In this document: positions 22,891 to 35,223 of the stretch, in pieces
How positions within the stretch are numbered: the first letter of the stretch is position 1
Layout of the letters: every line of letters starts with the position of its first letter
Made by a program: the position numbers and the translations under genes
Notes under the pieces: model-generated
Database searches by the model: none
What the model saw: only the letters and a program-made list of their open reading frames with translations
Told to the model about the DNA's origin: nothing
Assembly: GCA_007922195.1 (NCBI GenBank)
Contig: ML682005.1
Span: 30,056,812 to 30,120,811 of the forward strand
Origin: Podocnemis expansa
Taxonomy: Eukaryota > Chordata > Testudines > Podocnemididae
Direction of reading: 5' to 3'
DNA: 64,000 bases

Positions 22891-25800
22891 CTCTAAGTAG
22901 ACTTGCATTAGATCAACTAATTTTTAAGTATAGACAAGGACTAAGTGTGTCTATGAAAATACAATCTGCTCTTAATGTCTCTTTCCACAGTTCGTCAATA
23001 GATGGCAGGGCAGAGTTCACACTGGCACGGAACAGATTCCCACAACCACCAGTAACATACCAAAATATGTATTTAAAAACCACCTTCTCCTTTCACATCT
23101 ATACATAGAAGTGTTAACCTATTGAGCCTGATCTTGCAAAAACTGGCAAGGTGTAGTACTTGCCATAGCTCTGTGGACTCTCAGAATGTAAATGGCTGTT
23201 GGAATTCGGCTCTAGGCTATTTGGTAATTTTGTAACAAATGTGGACATCTGTTTCAGAATTCTTCATATATTAATAGGGTTTATGTTGTTTTCCACTCAC
23301 TTTTACTGCATAATGATTACTATATCTTACTGTACTTACAAAATCTCAAAATAATGAATAAAATAATCCATATTCTTCACCTATGTTACAGCTATATTTT
23401 TTTCCAATAAAAAAGATTTCTCAAAATAAATTACCATATTATATATATTTTCAATTTCCTGAAGAGTCAGGAAGGCAATTTAGATTATAGCCCCAGGAAA
23501 GACCTGTGTTTCACAAATGGCATTTATAGAGCAAATACAAAAGCTGACATTTACTTTTTTCAGCATAGTTGGTAATATTTTCACAAGGATGAATTGTTCT
23601 TCCACAAATTTTCCAATGCACTAGACAGAGAGATAAATAGATACACTGTTTTCAAACAGTATGTCTATCCTAAATGTTAAATGTACAGTACAATGCTGCC
23701 TGAAAAAAACAGCAGAAAGTACTTGAATCTTTTGACTGCACAAGCATATGACAAAAGCAAAAAAGTAAATCTTTTTTCCATTCTCAGACAATTTACCAAG
23801 TTGCACTAGTTAGGTACAGGTGTAGCTGTATATGTATAACGGTAGTACTACTATCATTTATTTATTGTGATTTCAAGCTCAAACTGACACACTGTCCATC
23901 CAGAACTCTGAACTATTTTGAAGTACAACAGAACAGAATGCAAGTTTCAAATCAAAGTCCTGAAAACACACATCTGCTTTAAGCCATGTGGACTTTAGAG
24001 TTAAGCATACAAGTAACAAAGCTGGTTGTGAATGTATGAATCAAACATTTTTAGTCAGAAAATGGTGATTTGCCAAAAGCACTTCAACCTGAAAAATTAA
24101 AAAGATTTTTTGGGTGTAGGTAAGGAGGTATGTATGTACTTAGGAGGGGCCCACTAAATGGCAGTACAAGGGAAGTGAGTTAAGGGGAACAGGGGGAAGG
24201 GAGAAAAGAGACAAGTATTTGTGAAGCTAAAGTAAAGAGACCATAAGGGAGAAGATTCAGTCAAAACAATCGAAACATCAGAGAGCAGAGGACATCCAGT
24301 TAAAACTGTAGAAAGTTATCTGAATCAATGTCTACACTTGCAGCAGCAGCATGTAGAATAGAGCATACATATGGCAGACTTCCCAAAATAGCAGCGTAAA
24401 TGATGAGACATTGCTAAGGCAAGCAGGCACACCGGAACCTCAGAGTACTGAACTCTACATGTCTGACTACACACCCAAGCAACACCTTCCATGTCTACAC
24501 TTCTATTTTTGGCCATTGTAGTGTCCTACTGCCTTAATGTTGTAGTATAGGACTCTATTAGTGAGGAGCTGCCAAATTTTTCACTTCTTGTTCAGCAGCT
24601 ACACAGTGCAGCATGGACACAGCCTTCTTTTCACAAGGGTCTGCAGCTCCATGTGCCATCTGTTGACAGTGATGGTGGCACAAAGCCTGACTGTCCAGAG
24701 GTCCCTGCTTTGGCTGCTTTTGCCCCTACTGGCTGGAATCTCTCTGCAGTTTTCCTCACAATCAAGTGATGGCAGAAGGGGAAGACATGAGCTGAGTTCT
24801 AGTTGGGGGGGGGCAGTGGTCCTCTTTTGAATGGTTGTCTCCAAGGAACTGAGGGGGACAAGGATGGTCCCAGCTGGGACCTATTTGAATCCCTCACCTA
24901 GAGGGCAGAAGTTTCTAAAGTCTAATACCAGCAACCCTCCTCCAGTGCTCCTGCTGAGAAACTCTTCCAGGTTTGTGGTGGAGGAGGGAGGAATCATTGA
25001 TCTCTTTTGGAAGGAATCTGATATGGGGGAATGAATTCTTCAGGGGTCTTAGTAACCCAGTGTTCCTGAATGTGATGGGCTTGCATAGCTAAAAAGGGGT
25101 CAAATGTGGAATTGTCTCATTTTAAATTATTGTTGCAAGAACCGTGTTACTGTGCTCAGAGTTCCTCATAAATATGGTAATATTCATTTATAAATTATAC
25201 ATAGTACCAGAGCAACCACTTGATATGTCATAATCATGTCCATTGGCACTCTGTGGAAAGGTGGACTTAAATTCCAGGTGAAGGTTACTAGAGATTGTGA
25301 ACCACTGCTGGAAATTCTTGAACTTGTAAAGCAGCTTCAAACAAATTTTAAAAATAGAGACTCCCTTAAAATGGCTTTAACTTATAATTGATGTGTTCTT
25401 CCCATTTTATACTAAACTGAGTTTCTTTTAAGTTGCCCCCACATTTCCACACCATAGACCGCAATCTTTGCAAGAGTGAAATCCTTTAAAGATGACTCAG
25501 GCAGCATACCCCCTTCTGAGCAATTTTTTCCACACAAAATCAGGAGTCCAAGAGCACAGCTAACTACTGGAGATTATCTTCATTGGCATGAAGATATCTT
25601 CATCTTCATATGCTTCATTAGCAGTTATTAAACTCAACCTTATCTTTGGAGTTCTGACATAATGAAGGTAGAATTAAATTTTCCAACAAGGAAAGTAGTC
25701 AGTTGCAAATTCCATGGTTGTAGAATCCCAGAAAACACATGGCCCTGAGCATAATCAATAAATATTCTTTTTCTTTCAGCTATTTTATAGCCCCTTTCCT

Positions 25801-26154
25801 TTGAATCTCCTCTTCCTTTCCAAATCTTCTAGTGAGGCAACACAATCTCTGCTATAACTGAAGAGCTTCCTGAGTCAAGGATCAGGATGCCACAAACCCT
25901 GGATTCTGGACCCTTTTAATGATTTAATCAGGCATGAGGCGGAGAAGGTGAATGACTGGAAAAAGGATGACAGGATTTAACAGTCTAATAGAGTTCAGGT
26001 AAAGTATTACAATACCGTGACTTTCAACACTTCTTCGATAGTGTGTGTTTTTTGCGTATAGCATAGAGAATCATTGTTCTGTGTTTGTAGCATGTCTAAC
26101 AAACAAAAGAGTCCTAGTTTATGACTGGGAATCCAAGGTACTATGGTAATATAA
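22891..26154. other. Unassigned DNA, no gene seen
   Basis: Mostly AT-rich. A GC-richer patch at 24320-24990 has 'aatgtctacacttgcagc' at 24328 and 'catgtctacacttctattt' at 24491, which recall MITE ends but do not form an inverted pair. Overlapping frames there lack family resemblance. Confidence 0.45.
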
Positions 26155-26264
26155 AAACAAACAGGGAGGCTGGTGGCACTTATAAATAAATTTGTTAGTC
26201 TAACAGTGCCATCAGACTCCTTGTTTGTTTTGCTTAACTAGACTAACAAAGCTACACCTTTAGG
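26155..26264 (+). mobile_element. PLE 3' tail with an inverted 26-bp copy at its 5' side
   Basis: Plus-strand tail runs 26181-26264 ('aataaatttgttagtctaac', 'gactccttgtttgtttt', 'gactaacaaagctacacc'). Immediately upstream 26155-26180 is the reverse complement of 26205-26230 (23 of 26 match), so the piece folds into a hairpin with a 24-nt loop. No coding sequence. Confidence 0.8.
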
Positions 26265-27467
26265 AAATATAGATGACAATGCACAAAGTACTAGGGCATT
26301 TTGTTTTTGTTTGTTTGTTTTGTTTTGTTTTTTTAAAGCAGATACCTGATAAGTTCAGGCACAATAAAGTTGTCCCAATGTTTTGGGCCCATACATGTAG
26401 AGGCTGCATAGTGGTCTAAAGTGATACTTTACCCATCATCATCATCATTTGGCTGCTAGCTTTAAGTCACTGATAACTGAAAAGATGTAGGTGTCATGAA
26501 TAAGCTATGACAAAGTAAAATTTATTTTTGTGGATGTATACATCTCACAGCATAACAAACCAAGGTCATAGGTCAAAAGGGATATCATGGCCCTATTCCC
26601 AGTGACAGCTATGCTAAGTTCTACTTCAGCTTTGCTTAATATTGTGCAGGGAGTAAAAATATGTAAGTGTGTCTGCCAAGCGATTGAAACATTTTAGAAA
26701 AAAATACAGAGTGTGGGTATTACTGAGATGATTCATGACAATAGCTTCTTTATTACATCAATGTCACCAGAATTGAGCAATTAATAAATCCATCTACTCT
26801 TTTCCAGAGATTTCCTCCTAATAATAGAGCCAGTTCACATGTTCCTTTTCAAGAGTGTAAGTATATACTTTTTGCTTTCACCCTCCCACACAAACCTGTA
26901 GTTTACACAGCCTTTTCTAGTATGTTCCTCTCATAACTGCAGTTGGGACATAACAAGAGTAATAGTATTTTGAGTGGGTAATCATTCTCAATGCCTACTT
27001 GACTCTTAGAACTCGTCTACTTTGTTGATATAATTCAGAAGAGACCAACTATTATTTTTTTTATCACCAAAAACATCTTGAGTGGTTTCCAACTGTAAAG
27101 ACATGGTGCATTAATTTTAAACTAGAAACTGAGACTCCAATAATGCAGCTAACTTTATGATTGAACTTTCCAGCACAACCTTCTGTCCAGAGGAGGAAAA
27201 AATCTCTCTCTCTCTGATATATTGCTTTGTTGGGCATTTGTTTGTACAGAATTTTTTTTCCAGATGGCGCACAATCTCTAACCCACTTAACCTCACACCT
27301 CCAACTTTTTATTATTTTTTCCTTCCCCTGTGATTAGAGAGGTGCTAACCAGTGCTTCACTTTGAATGGTCTCTTGACATAGATTAAATACTTATACTAA
27401 ATAATTGGTTCCTGGTTATATTTCACTGAGGACACTCGGAGTACATTTCCCAGAAAAAAACCTCCTG
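26265..27467. other. Unassigned DNA, no gene seen
   Basis: T/G simple sequence at about 26301-26335 (ttttgtttg repeats) and a short CT run near 27206. Nothing coding recognised. Confidence 0.5.
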
Positions 27468-27815
27468 TGATGGACTAAGTATAAGAGATATGGTTTATTG
27501 AGGGTTATGTCTTTAAGATCTCTTGGGGATGCATTGCCATTGCCAGCTCTGGACCTCTACATCTGTCCAGAGGTTTTGTTTCCTGCTGCTGTAATGGTTA
27601 GACCCCATGAGAGCAGCTGCCAGGAGTTGTACTGAGCAAAGCCCATGTGCTCAGTGTGTAACTGGCAGAAGCTGAGCCAGGAGTGGATAGCAACATGTTT
27701 TCTCCCTACTCTGGAACCTTTTGCAGCAGAGCTTCTTCACATGTATACGTGACTGGAGGCTAGTTAACCAATAAGCTGCCTGGACAGTGCTGGTTCCAGC
27801 AAAGGAAGAGAAGAA
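27468..27815 (+). mobile_element. Possible 5' part of an LTR split by later insertions
   Basis: Starts 'TGTGATGGACTAAGTATAAG', similar to the beginning of LTRs. After the hAT insertions, 28814-29060 includes 'ttaataaagttcattac', a polyadenylation-like site. The link between the two halves is inference; no target duplication was found. Confidence 0.25.
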
Positions 27816-27823
27816 CCTACATA

Positions 27824-28001
27824 CAGAGCCATAACTATGACTGAGTGAATGTGGCTTTGCCCAGGCACCCCAGAGCAGCTCAATAGAGCTGCTCTATTAA
27901 AAGGCACTTGTCTTGGTGCTGGCCCCAAGCACCACTAATTGCAAGGGGCACATTCTGATGGGAATGCACCCCGGGTGCTGAAACAGAGCAATATGGCTCT
28001 G
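27824..28001 (+). mobile_element. hAT MITE (family A, copy 1)
   Basis: Ends are exact 10-bp inverted repeats CAGAGCCATA / TATGGCTCTG. Flanks are cctacata (27816-27823) and cctccatg (28002-28009), 6 of 8 matching. The interior 'cagctcaatagagc...' and 'attgcaaggggcac' recurs in opposite orientation at 30047-30225. 178 bp, no transposase. Confidence 0.75.
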
Positions 28002-28088
28002 CCTCCATGGATTTTTACTGAAGATTCCTGCAGCCAAAAAAGAGAAGGAACTGCTTCCTTCAGCTTGAAATCTTTGGACTTGGTGAAC

Positions 28089-28805
28089 TAGGTGTAAAGT
28101 ATAATTTGGCAGGCTCCAGAACCCTCCTAATTTCCAGGCCCTCTTCATGCACCTGTGGGCCCCAGCCCAGGTAGGCATTTTTGAGACCCACCAGCTCTTT
28201 CCTCACACATGAAACAGCCTCAAATCCACATCACCCCAATCTTGTCCACTAGTACTCACATCAGATCGCTCTTTCTCCATGTCCTCCTCAGCCCCCATTC
28301 CCTTTCCCTGAGCTCTCTTTCCCCACTCCCCAGTCTTCACTCCATCCCTAACCCCCTCCACACCTTTCCAGCCCCCTTGTCCCCATTCCCCCACTCCACC
28401 CCCTTCAGCCAAAAAACACTGGGGCCACACAGCCCCCCCCCTCCCCAAAAGGTATTCTGCCTCCATCCCCACCTCTAGCAATCCAAGGCCCACTCAGGCT
28501 CCAGACCTGATCCAGCCACATGCTGCACCACCGGTCAAGCCCCAGGCCCTGATCCGGGACTTGACACTAGCTGAGCCCCAGGCCAGGCCCCCTGAGCCCT
28601 GGGCCCCCCAAGCTGGCCTGACTGCCCCCCCCCTGCTCAGAGCTCCCTTACTTGGCCACTGGAGAGCATCAGCCAGGCCATGGGCTGCTCCTCACACCCT
28701 GAGCATGCCCAGGGCAAGAGTTTTAAGAACTCCCAGCCCAGAGAAAGCTCCCTACCCGTTGGAAGACAGGGCTTTCCAGCGTGTTCCTCCTTACTTTAAC
28801 CCCTG
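28089..28805 (+). mobile_element. GC-rich hAT element (family C, copy 1)
   Basis: Left end TAGGTGTAAAGTATAATTTG, right end 'ACTTTAACCCCTG', inverted to each other. Perfect 8-bp duplications tggtgaac at 28081-28088 and 28806-28813. 717 bp, very C-rich on this strand, no transposase. The left 60 bp and the interior 'cccttacttggccactgg' match the element at 49033-49978. Frames of 87-96 codons inside are due to base composition. Confidence 0.85.
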
Positions 28806-28813
28806 TGGTGAAC

Positions 28814-29252
28814 AGAGACTATAGCTGAGATTCCAGTGAATTCTACCTAAACTTTGAGACTAATTGGGTTTCTTTCCTCACAATGTTTCTATGGGGACTG
28901 TTCTGTTTAATTTCATTTTGTTTTTCTTGTTTATGCGTTGTGGAGAAGGCTGTGCAGCAATGAATGTGGGCTTACAACATAACCATGTTATGTTGTTGAT
29001 TCTGTATTCATAAGATTTATGAAGTTAGTTAATAAAGTTCATTACTTTGGTTCTTAGAAGCACTTGAGTGTGGGGAGGGTAAATCTGAATAATCTTTGCT
29101 GAGAATCCTTTATAGACGGAATCCTAGGTCTCCAGCTGCTTTTCCACAGGAGTTAGGGCTTATTTCTTCTAGGTCATCGGAGAAGGGCAATTAAATGAAA
29201 TCCATCCCCCTCCCCCCGAAGGTTACATAAGCATATATTTTTAACAAAGCAC
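28814..29252. other. Unassigned DNA, possibly LTR-derived
   Basis: Contains 'ttaataaagttcattac' near 29029 and a T-rich stretch. It may continue the split LTR starting at 27468. No gene. Confidence 0.35.
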
Positions 29253-30020
29253 TGTGACAGAGTTACTGCCATCGAGTCACCTGGAGGGCACCTCCTGGGT
29301 AATGTTTCAGGGGAATTGAGCATATGTCGTCCCCCTCCAGGTGGTCTGGCCTCCGCCTCTAGACACATCAGCTCCTCCCGAGTCTAGTTCTAGACCTTTA
29401 GCCCTACAGCTAAGCCCTAACTCTACCCCTTCCAGAGTTCCAGCCACTAAAACAGTTTATGGCCCCACTCAGTCTTGTTCTGGCCATTAAAACAGTCTAT
29501 GGCCTGTGAGCTTGTGCCACTCCTGGTATGCTGGGGGAGTGGGGAGGGGTCTGGCCCCACCCACTTCTCCAGGGTCTGGCCCAGAGACCTTAAGTGCATC
29601 CACTGAGGCCTCCACTTCCTCCAGTCACACCACACAAAACTACGTCAACTCCCTCGGCCACTTCCCCACAGCCCCAGCCGCACACAGTCTCAGCACTGGC
29701 GTCCAGCTGCTGTCCACTCCTTGGCTTCCTTGCCCCAGCCACTGCTGCAGCCTGCTCCCCTGGGAATTGGCTCTGGTCAGCTCCAAGGCCTCCTCCCACT
29801 CAGAGCTCTCCGTGGTGCTGGCTCCCTCAGCCAGCCTGCTAAGCATAGAACCTTTCCTCAGCAGCTCCCACTGCAGATTGACCCTAGCTAGCTCTGCTAT
29901 CCTACTTTTACACCAGCAGCCTCCCTCTGATTGACTGCTGCGCGCATGCATGCATGCACACACACACGCACACCCCTTTTAAACCTAGGTGTCCCATAGC
30001 AGAGTGACTGCCCTGCTACA
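29253..30020. mobile_element. Solo LTR candidate
   Basis: Begins TGTGACAGAGT and ends CCCTGCTACA, i.e. the TG...CA rule with short inverted ends. Flanks are agcac (29248-29252) and aggac (30021-30025), 4 of 5 matching, as for a 5-bp duplication. GC-rich and 768 bp long, with an internal diverged direct repeat of 'aaaacagtttatggcc' about 40 bp apart (29447 and 29487). The plus-strand 142-codon frame at 29506-29934 is serine-rich and overlaps others on the opposite strand; it is not a recognised protein. Confidence 0.5.
29939..29972. repeat. Alternating purine-pyrimidine microsatellite
   Basis: 'gcgcgcatgcatgcatgc' followed by CA repeats. Such alternation can adopt Z-DNA. It lies inside the LTR candidate. 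Confidence 0.9.
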
Positions 30021-30046
30021 AGGACCTTAGTTATGCAACCCCCAAT

Positions 30047-30225
30047 CAGAGCAGTAATGCTCTGTTTCAGTGCCCAGGGCGCACTGTGATTGGAACATGC
30101 CCCTTGCAGTTAGCGTTGCTTGGGGCTGGTGCTGCAATACACGCCTTTTAATACAGCTGCTCTATTGAGCCCCTCCAACGTGCCTCGAGCAAACTGCCAT
30201 TTGCCCTGCCTTACTTATGGTTCTA
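30047..30225 (-). mobile_element. hAT MITE (family A, copy 2, opposite orientation)
   Basis: Reverse complement of the element at 27824-28001 in outline: starts CAGAGCAGTAATGCTCTG and ends 'TTATGGTTCTA'. Flanks cccccaat (30039-30046) and ccccctat (30226-30233) match at 7 of 8. 179 bp. Confidence 0.75.
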
Positions 30226-30233
30226 CCCCCTAT

Positions 30234-30690
30234 GACTGTTAGAACACACATCTTGCAACTTATAAAATCTAAAACAATTTAAGATTTTTTTGTTCAGCTC
30301 TTCAGTGAGGCCAGAGAGGATGTCTTTCCAGTACTACTGTCACACTGCCTTGTTTGGACCACAGCTAAGGAGCATTATTAATATAGAAAAAAGTATTAAA
30401 AGGATTAAAACAAATCATATACATTACAGATGATTTCAGAATGTATAGATTAGGATAACAGCAGAGATGTTAAATCTTCCAGTGTATAAGAAGTCTCTCT
30501 AGATTACCCAAAAAGATGGGGGTCATCAGTTCTTTTGTTCAAAACTGCCCTTTATTAGAAATCATAGCCCAGCGATGTGGATCAAGAATGAAGGCAAAAG
30601 AATGTTGTCACGGCCTGCAATTTATACCTTTTAGGTCAGGTGCGTGGAAAGTCAGTGGTACAAATATGGTGTCCTGGATCACCTGTGCCT
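30234..30690. other. Unassigned AT-rich DNA
   Basis: No gene or transposon recognised. Confidence 0.5.
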
Positions 30691-30841
30691 TTAAGTTCCC
30701 CCATCTTCAAAGCATCTGACAAAGTGGGATTTTCTCCCAAGAAAGCTCATCAAATGAATAAATTTGTTAGTTAGTCTTTAAGTGCCACAGGACTCCTTGT
30801 TTGTTTTACTGAACTAGACTAACAGGCCTGCCCTTTTGGAA
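30691..30841 (+). mobile_element. PLE 3' tail, 5'-truncated
   Basis: Complete tail on the plus strand: 'tcttcaaagcatctgac', 'gggattttctcccaagaaag', 'aataaatttgttag', 'gactccttgtttgttttac' and 'aacaggcctgcccttttgg'. No inverted piece was seen upstream, unlike four other PLE pieces here. Confidence 0.8.
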
Positions 30842-31979
30842 CTGTGCCTTTTTGAGTCATGAGGCATTCATTGCCTAAGTGCTGCTGCCTGAAGAGACCT
30901 TGGGAGCAGTCCTTGAAAGAGCTGATTGTCCTTAATGGGCCATCAAGCTGGCTGGTTAATAGATGTAAATTTATGTGAGCAGTGTTACTCAGAAATATAA
31001 TAGCACTGAGATACACAAAGCTAAATTTCATAACTTCATACACCATGACACATGCATACAAACAGAACAAACATATTTGAACTATAATTTTTCCACTGAT
31101 ACCTTACACAAAGTACTTTGTACAAGATTCATCACAAATGTGCAAGAGGTAATATATCAGTGAGGCACTACATTAGCATAAATATGGTCCTCTTTCTTTT
31201 CTTACATCATCACAACTATACCTTAATTCAAGGGGATCCATGAAAGACCTAATCAACAGTCTGCTATCATCAAAGAATTGACTCTTAATCTCCATTACAG
31301 CAGCTATACACTGGGATGAGAGATTCAAAATCCATATAATGAACTGAATACAAATTAAAGTCATGTTTTGACATTTTGTAACATATACTTATAAAACTTT
31401 TTAAATCCAAAAACTAAATCAGTATTCATACAAGCAAAACAGTAAAGATTTATTTAATTCCCCAAATCCTTTGTCAACATAGGTGCTTTGCCCATATCAG
31501 ACATACAAAATGAGTTGCTTAGTATTTACAGTGAGAGACTCGTAGTGTTTGAATTGAAGGGGTGGTGTTTCAAATAAAGTAAAAAATCTTCTTTTTAAAA
31601 GGTCAGTTGAATGCACTAGCACACAGAAAGGAAATAAGGCTGAAGTTTCCCTTAAATATTTATAATCCAAGTCTTCGTAGAGGCACAGTCTGTCTTAAAA
31701 CCCATAAATATGATAGATAACAAGGGAGTTCCCTGACGGAAAATAGGTTCATAGGTCAGAGGAAAGAAAAAGTGCACCACCAAGAGAAGGGCTGTAGGTG
31801 AAGTGGTAAAGGGAACCAAGGAATTAAATGTCTCGGTACCCTAGCGCTCAAAGAGTTGAAAAGTAGAGTTTCATGGCCAATCTTTCTATTGCTATTCAGA
31901 TAACTTAAGAGAAATAGACTTGATGACTAGAGATGTGCATAAAACTCATATTGTGAATGCCCTGCCTCTAACCCCTTTC
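30842..31979. other. Unassigned AT-rich DNA
   Basis: No gene or transposon recognised. Confidence 0.5.
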
Positions 31980-32073
31980 TGATACAACCATGGAAATGAA
32001 AGTGTCATTGTGGGCCACAGGAATAGCTTTAGGGGTCACATGAACCCCACAGCCATGTGCCTGAGACCCTTGG
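31980..32073 (+). mobile_element. hAT MITE fragment, right half
   Basis: 'tgtcattgtgggccacagg', 'atagctttaggggtcac' and the terminal 'ctgagacccttg' match the right half of the element at 9502-9693. The left half is lost. Confidence 0.65.
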
Positions 32074-34131
32074 TTTAAGATGTTCATTGCTGGTAGCAGT
32101 CTTAGTAAAGATATATCCAGCCCTAAAAGGTGAGATTCCTTAAAAAGAATGCAGTGAAGTACTTGATTTTCACATGACTATCTGCTACTGGTAATTACAT
32201 GAAGACTAAAAGGATTCTGACTCAGGAAATATATATCAAGCTTCTGGCCATCAGAAGGCTTCATCAGTTATCAGAAAGGAAAAACTATTTGTTTTGTGTT
32301 TCTACTATACTATACAAAAAAGTTTTAAAACATCTTTTCTCCCCCCCCCCCTTTTTTTTTTTTTAAACCACTTCTGATCCAAATTATTAAGAACTGCGGG
32401 AATACCACCCTGGGAATAAGGATTTTACTATTTAAAATATTTGTTTCTTCTGTTTGCTGCTACAGTACTCATAGCTCTGTCACAAGGGTCTTGGTTTCAC
32501 TCACTGGAAGCCAAAGAATCTAAACATTTATTAAATACAAAGAAAACCCTGAAAATATTTAAACTTGAAAAAGTTAAGGTGATAGAAAATTGGGATGTTT
32601 TCTAGAAACATGCCCATTTATACAATTATGGAATTTCAAATTATGATTTTTCTCAACCAGCTATATATATATATATGGTTGAAAAAACAAGTAAATTGCT
32701 TTTTTAAAAAAATCATTTTAATCTATTTTATAGGAAACTAAAGTGAATATTTCAGGACTTGCTCAGGATACAGTCACAGGCATGTTGATTTACCTGGAAA
32801 AAAATCTTTTAAAAAGAAGGCTCACGACTGCACTTATCAATCCTTGTCTCCTACAGTGCAGTGGCATGCATGATAAGGATATTCCATTTTCACTGCCACA
32901 GATTGCAGCAACTGCTCCCCAAACAAGAAACAGCCAAAATGTGGAGCTAACTTGTCCCATCAAACTTGACTGTCCAACCACATTTCTGATGGTCTATATA
33001 TGTAAACATCTTTGCATCTTAAACACAATTTTGTCTGTTACTCAAATGATTTTGTAACCTCCTAGAAGCTCTAAAATTTGTTAATCAATTGTTTATATCA
33101 TTTATTTGATTCCATTCCATGCTCCCCCAACCAATCAGCATGTTAAATACTCCAGCTGCTTGTCATCCACTTTAGGAAGTAGAAAGATTTTAACTCAAGG
33201 TAACACAAAACCAATAGTAGACAAACTTAAAGGCATCAGTTTGATGTCAGTCTGGTAGCAATTAAAAAAGTAGGCCACTGGGATACATAATTATATAGGA
33301 AAGCACAAATCAGAGAAACTGTACTGCACAGTATGAAAATGTACAGTACAGGAGTCTAGTGAGAGCAATTTCATGAGTCTCATTATATGGGTAATACAGA
33401 AACAAAGTGAGCAATAAAGATAGGAAGATGAGCCAAAGGTTCAGAGGAGAGGTTATGGAAAGTTTATATTAATTAGGAAAGTAGTGATTAACAGGCAACA
33501 ATGATTAAGATACACCATTTTAAAGGGCACACAGAAGGTAGATGATTTGGAATTATTCAACAAGGTAATGGACTGAAAAACAAGAGGGCATGAAATGAGG
33601 CTAAGAAAAGAATGGGCAGCAAGGGAGTTCAGGATAACTCTCTTCATATGGAAGGTAATTAATAGGTAGCACTGAAAGTAATCAGGGAAAAAATAGACAA
33701 ATGTTGAGCAGAGCAATGGATGGACAGACAGATGGATAAGCTGCATGGCCCAATTTCATTCCCAAACTCTGCTTCTGACAGAAGGGCAAAGATAAAACAT
33801 TACCTAAATTAGTGGGATAAAAAAATGGGAGTGGGGGAGAGGAAGAAGAGACAGACAGATTCCATTAATGGTAAGAGGGGGCATAACTGAAAATGTTTGG
33901 TCACCACTACTCTTAAGGACTCCCCAAGAGGCACATTTCCCATAATACCACCTCTCTTTTGGCTAGTTTATTGCAAAATATAGTGCAAATGATTGCTTAA
34001 ATCCCACAGAATCAATAGAGCATATACAGTGTTCCAGTGTGATACTTTGGGGTTCACAGAGACCAGTAAGGGTTTCTATCATCTCTTGCCCTGTAAACGC
34101 AATACCTCTGTGCTGTGATGCTTTAGCTAAG
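32074..34131. other. Unassigned AT-rich DNA
   Basis: C-run then T-run at about 32341-32364 and an (AT)n run at 32661-32676. Frames at 32743-33057 and 33453-33746 show no family resemblance. Confidence 0.5.
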
Positions 34132-34147
34132 AAAACAACAAGGAGTT

Positions 34148-34483
34148 GTGTGGCTCTTTATGGGCGACTTAGAACATCATTTCCTCAAGCCTGAACCCAA
34201 AACACCTCTTCTTTACCCGCGCTACACTGATGACATCTTTATCATCTGGACACATGGCAGGGATGCTCTTGAAGATTTTCACAGAGATTTCAATAATTTC
34301 CACGACACCATCAAATTGAGCCTGCAACACTCCACACAGGAGATCCACTTTCTCAACACTACAGTACAAATCAGGGACAGACCACCCTATAATGAAAACC
34401 TGCTGATTGGTATAGTTACCTACATCCTTCAAGCTTCCATCCTAAACACACCACACGATCCATTGTCTACAGCCAAGCCCTAA
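34148..34483 (+). pseudogene. PLE reverse transcriptase, C-terminal fragment
   Basis: The 111-codon frame contains the RT active-site box YTDDIFIIW (residues 26-34), whose two aspartates would bind catalytic metal, followed by the DFNNFHDTIKLSL segment and HFLNTTVQI, matching the palm/thumb region of PLE reverse transcriptases. The N-terminal fingers are missing. The frame drifts at its end and hits a stop at 34481-34483; the rest of the thumb is only seen in other frames. The first Met is not a natural start. Confidence 0.8.
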
Positions 34484-34859
34484 GATACAACCGCATCTGC
34501 TCTGATCCCTCAGACAGAGACAGACATCTTGAGGATCTGTATCAAGCATTCTTGAAACTACAGTACCCACCTGGGGGAAGTAAGAAAACAAATTGACAGA
34601 GCTAGATGGGTTCCCTGAAGTCATCTACTACAGGAGAGACCCAAGAAAGAAAGCAACAGAACATCACTAGTCACCACATACAACCCCCAAGTCAGACCTC
34701 TGCAACAGATCATTAAGGACCTACAGCCTGTTCTAAAAGATGATCCCTCTCTCTCTCTCAAGCATTAGGAGACAGACCACTCCTTGCTTATAGGCAGCCC
34801 CCTAATCTTAGACAGATTCTCACCAGCAACTACAGATCTAACAACAGAAACATTGAACC

Positions 34860-35223
34860 AGGCACACACCCCTGCAACAAACCAGGCTGCCAAGTCTGCC
34901 CACATATCTGCACAACAGATACCATCATAGGCCCTAATCAAGCCTGCTACTCCATCAAAGGTTCATTTACCTGCTTATCTACTAATGTGGTTTATGCCAT
35001 CACGTGCAAGAAATGCCTCCACACCTTATATATTGGACAAACAGGAAGATCACTGTGTAAGAGGCTGAATGAGCACAGACCTATCAGAAATCAAAGAACA
35101 AAGAAACTAGTTGCTGAGCACTTCCATCTTCCTAATCACTCGATGACGGATTTGTTAACGACTGTCGTTAGAGATTTAGCTGGGACATCAAGACTTCAAA
35201 GAGGAACAGGTGAACTCGAATGA
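34860..35223 (+). pseudogene. PLE GIY-YIG endonuclease (partial, broken)
   Basis: Readable from the linker with paired cysteines (CNKPGCQVCPHIC) through SIKGSFTC, VYAITCKKC and LYIGQTGRSLCKRLNEH to AEHFHLPNHS. The frame from 34987 stays open for 78 codons. The downstream part (RLQRGTGELE) then ends early compared with the copy at 3445-3867, which continues to a GLNRD-like end. It is a fossil companion of the upstream reverse transcriptase fragment. Confidence 0.8.

Noticed and set aside
29506..29934. 142-codon serine-rich frame
   Set aside because: Lies inside a GC-rich LTR candidate with several overlapping open frames on both strands; explained by low stop density.
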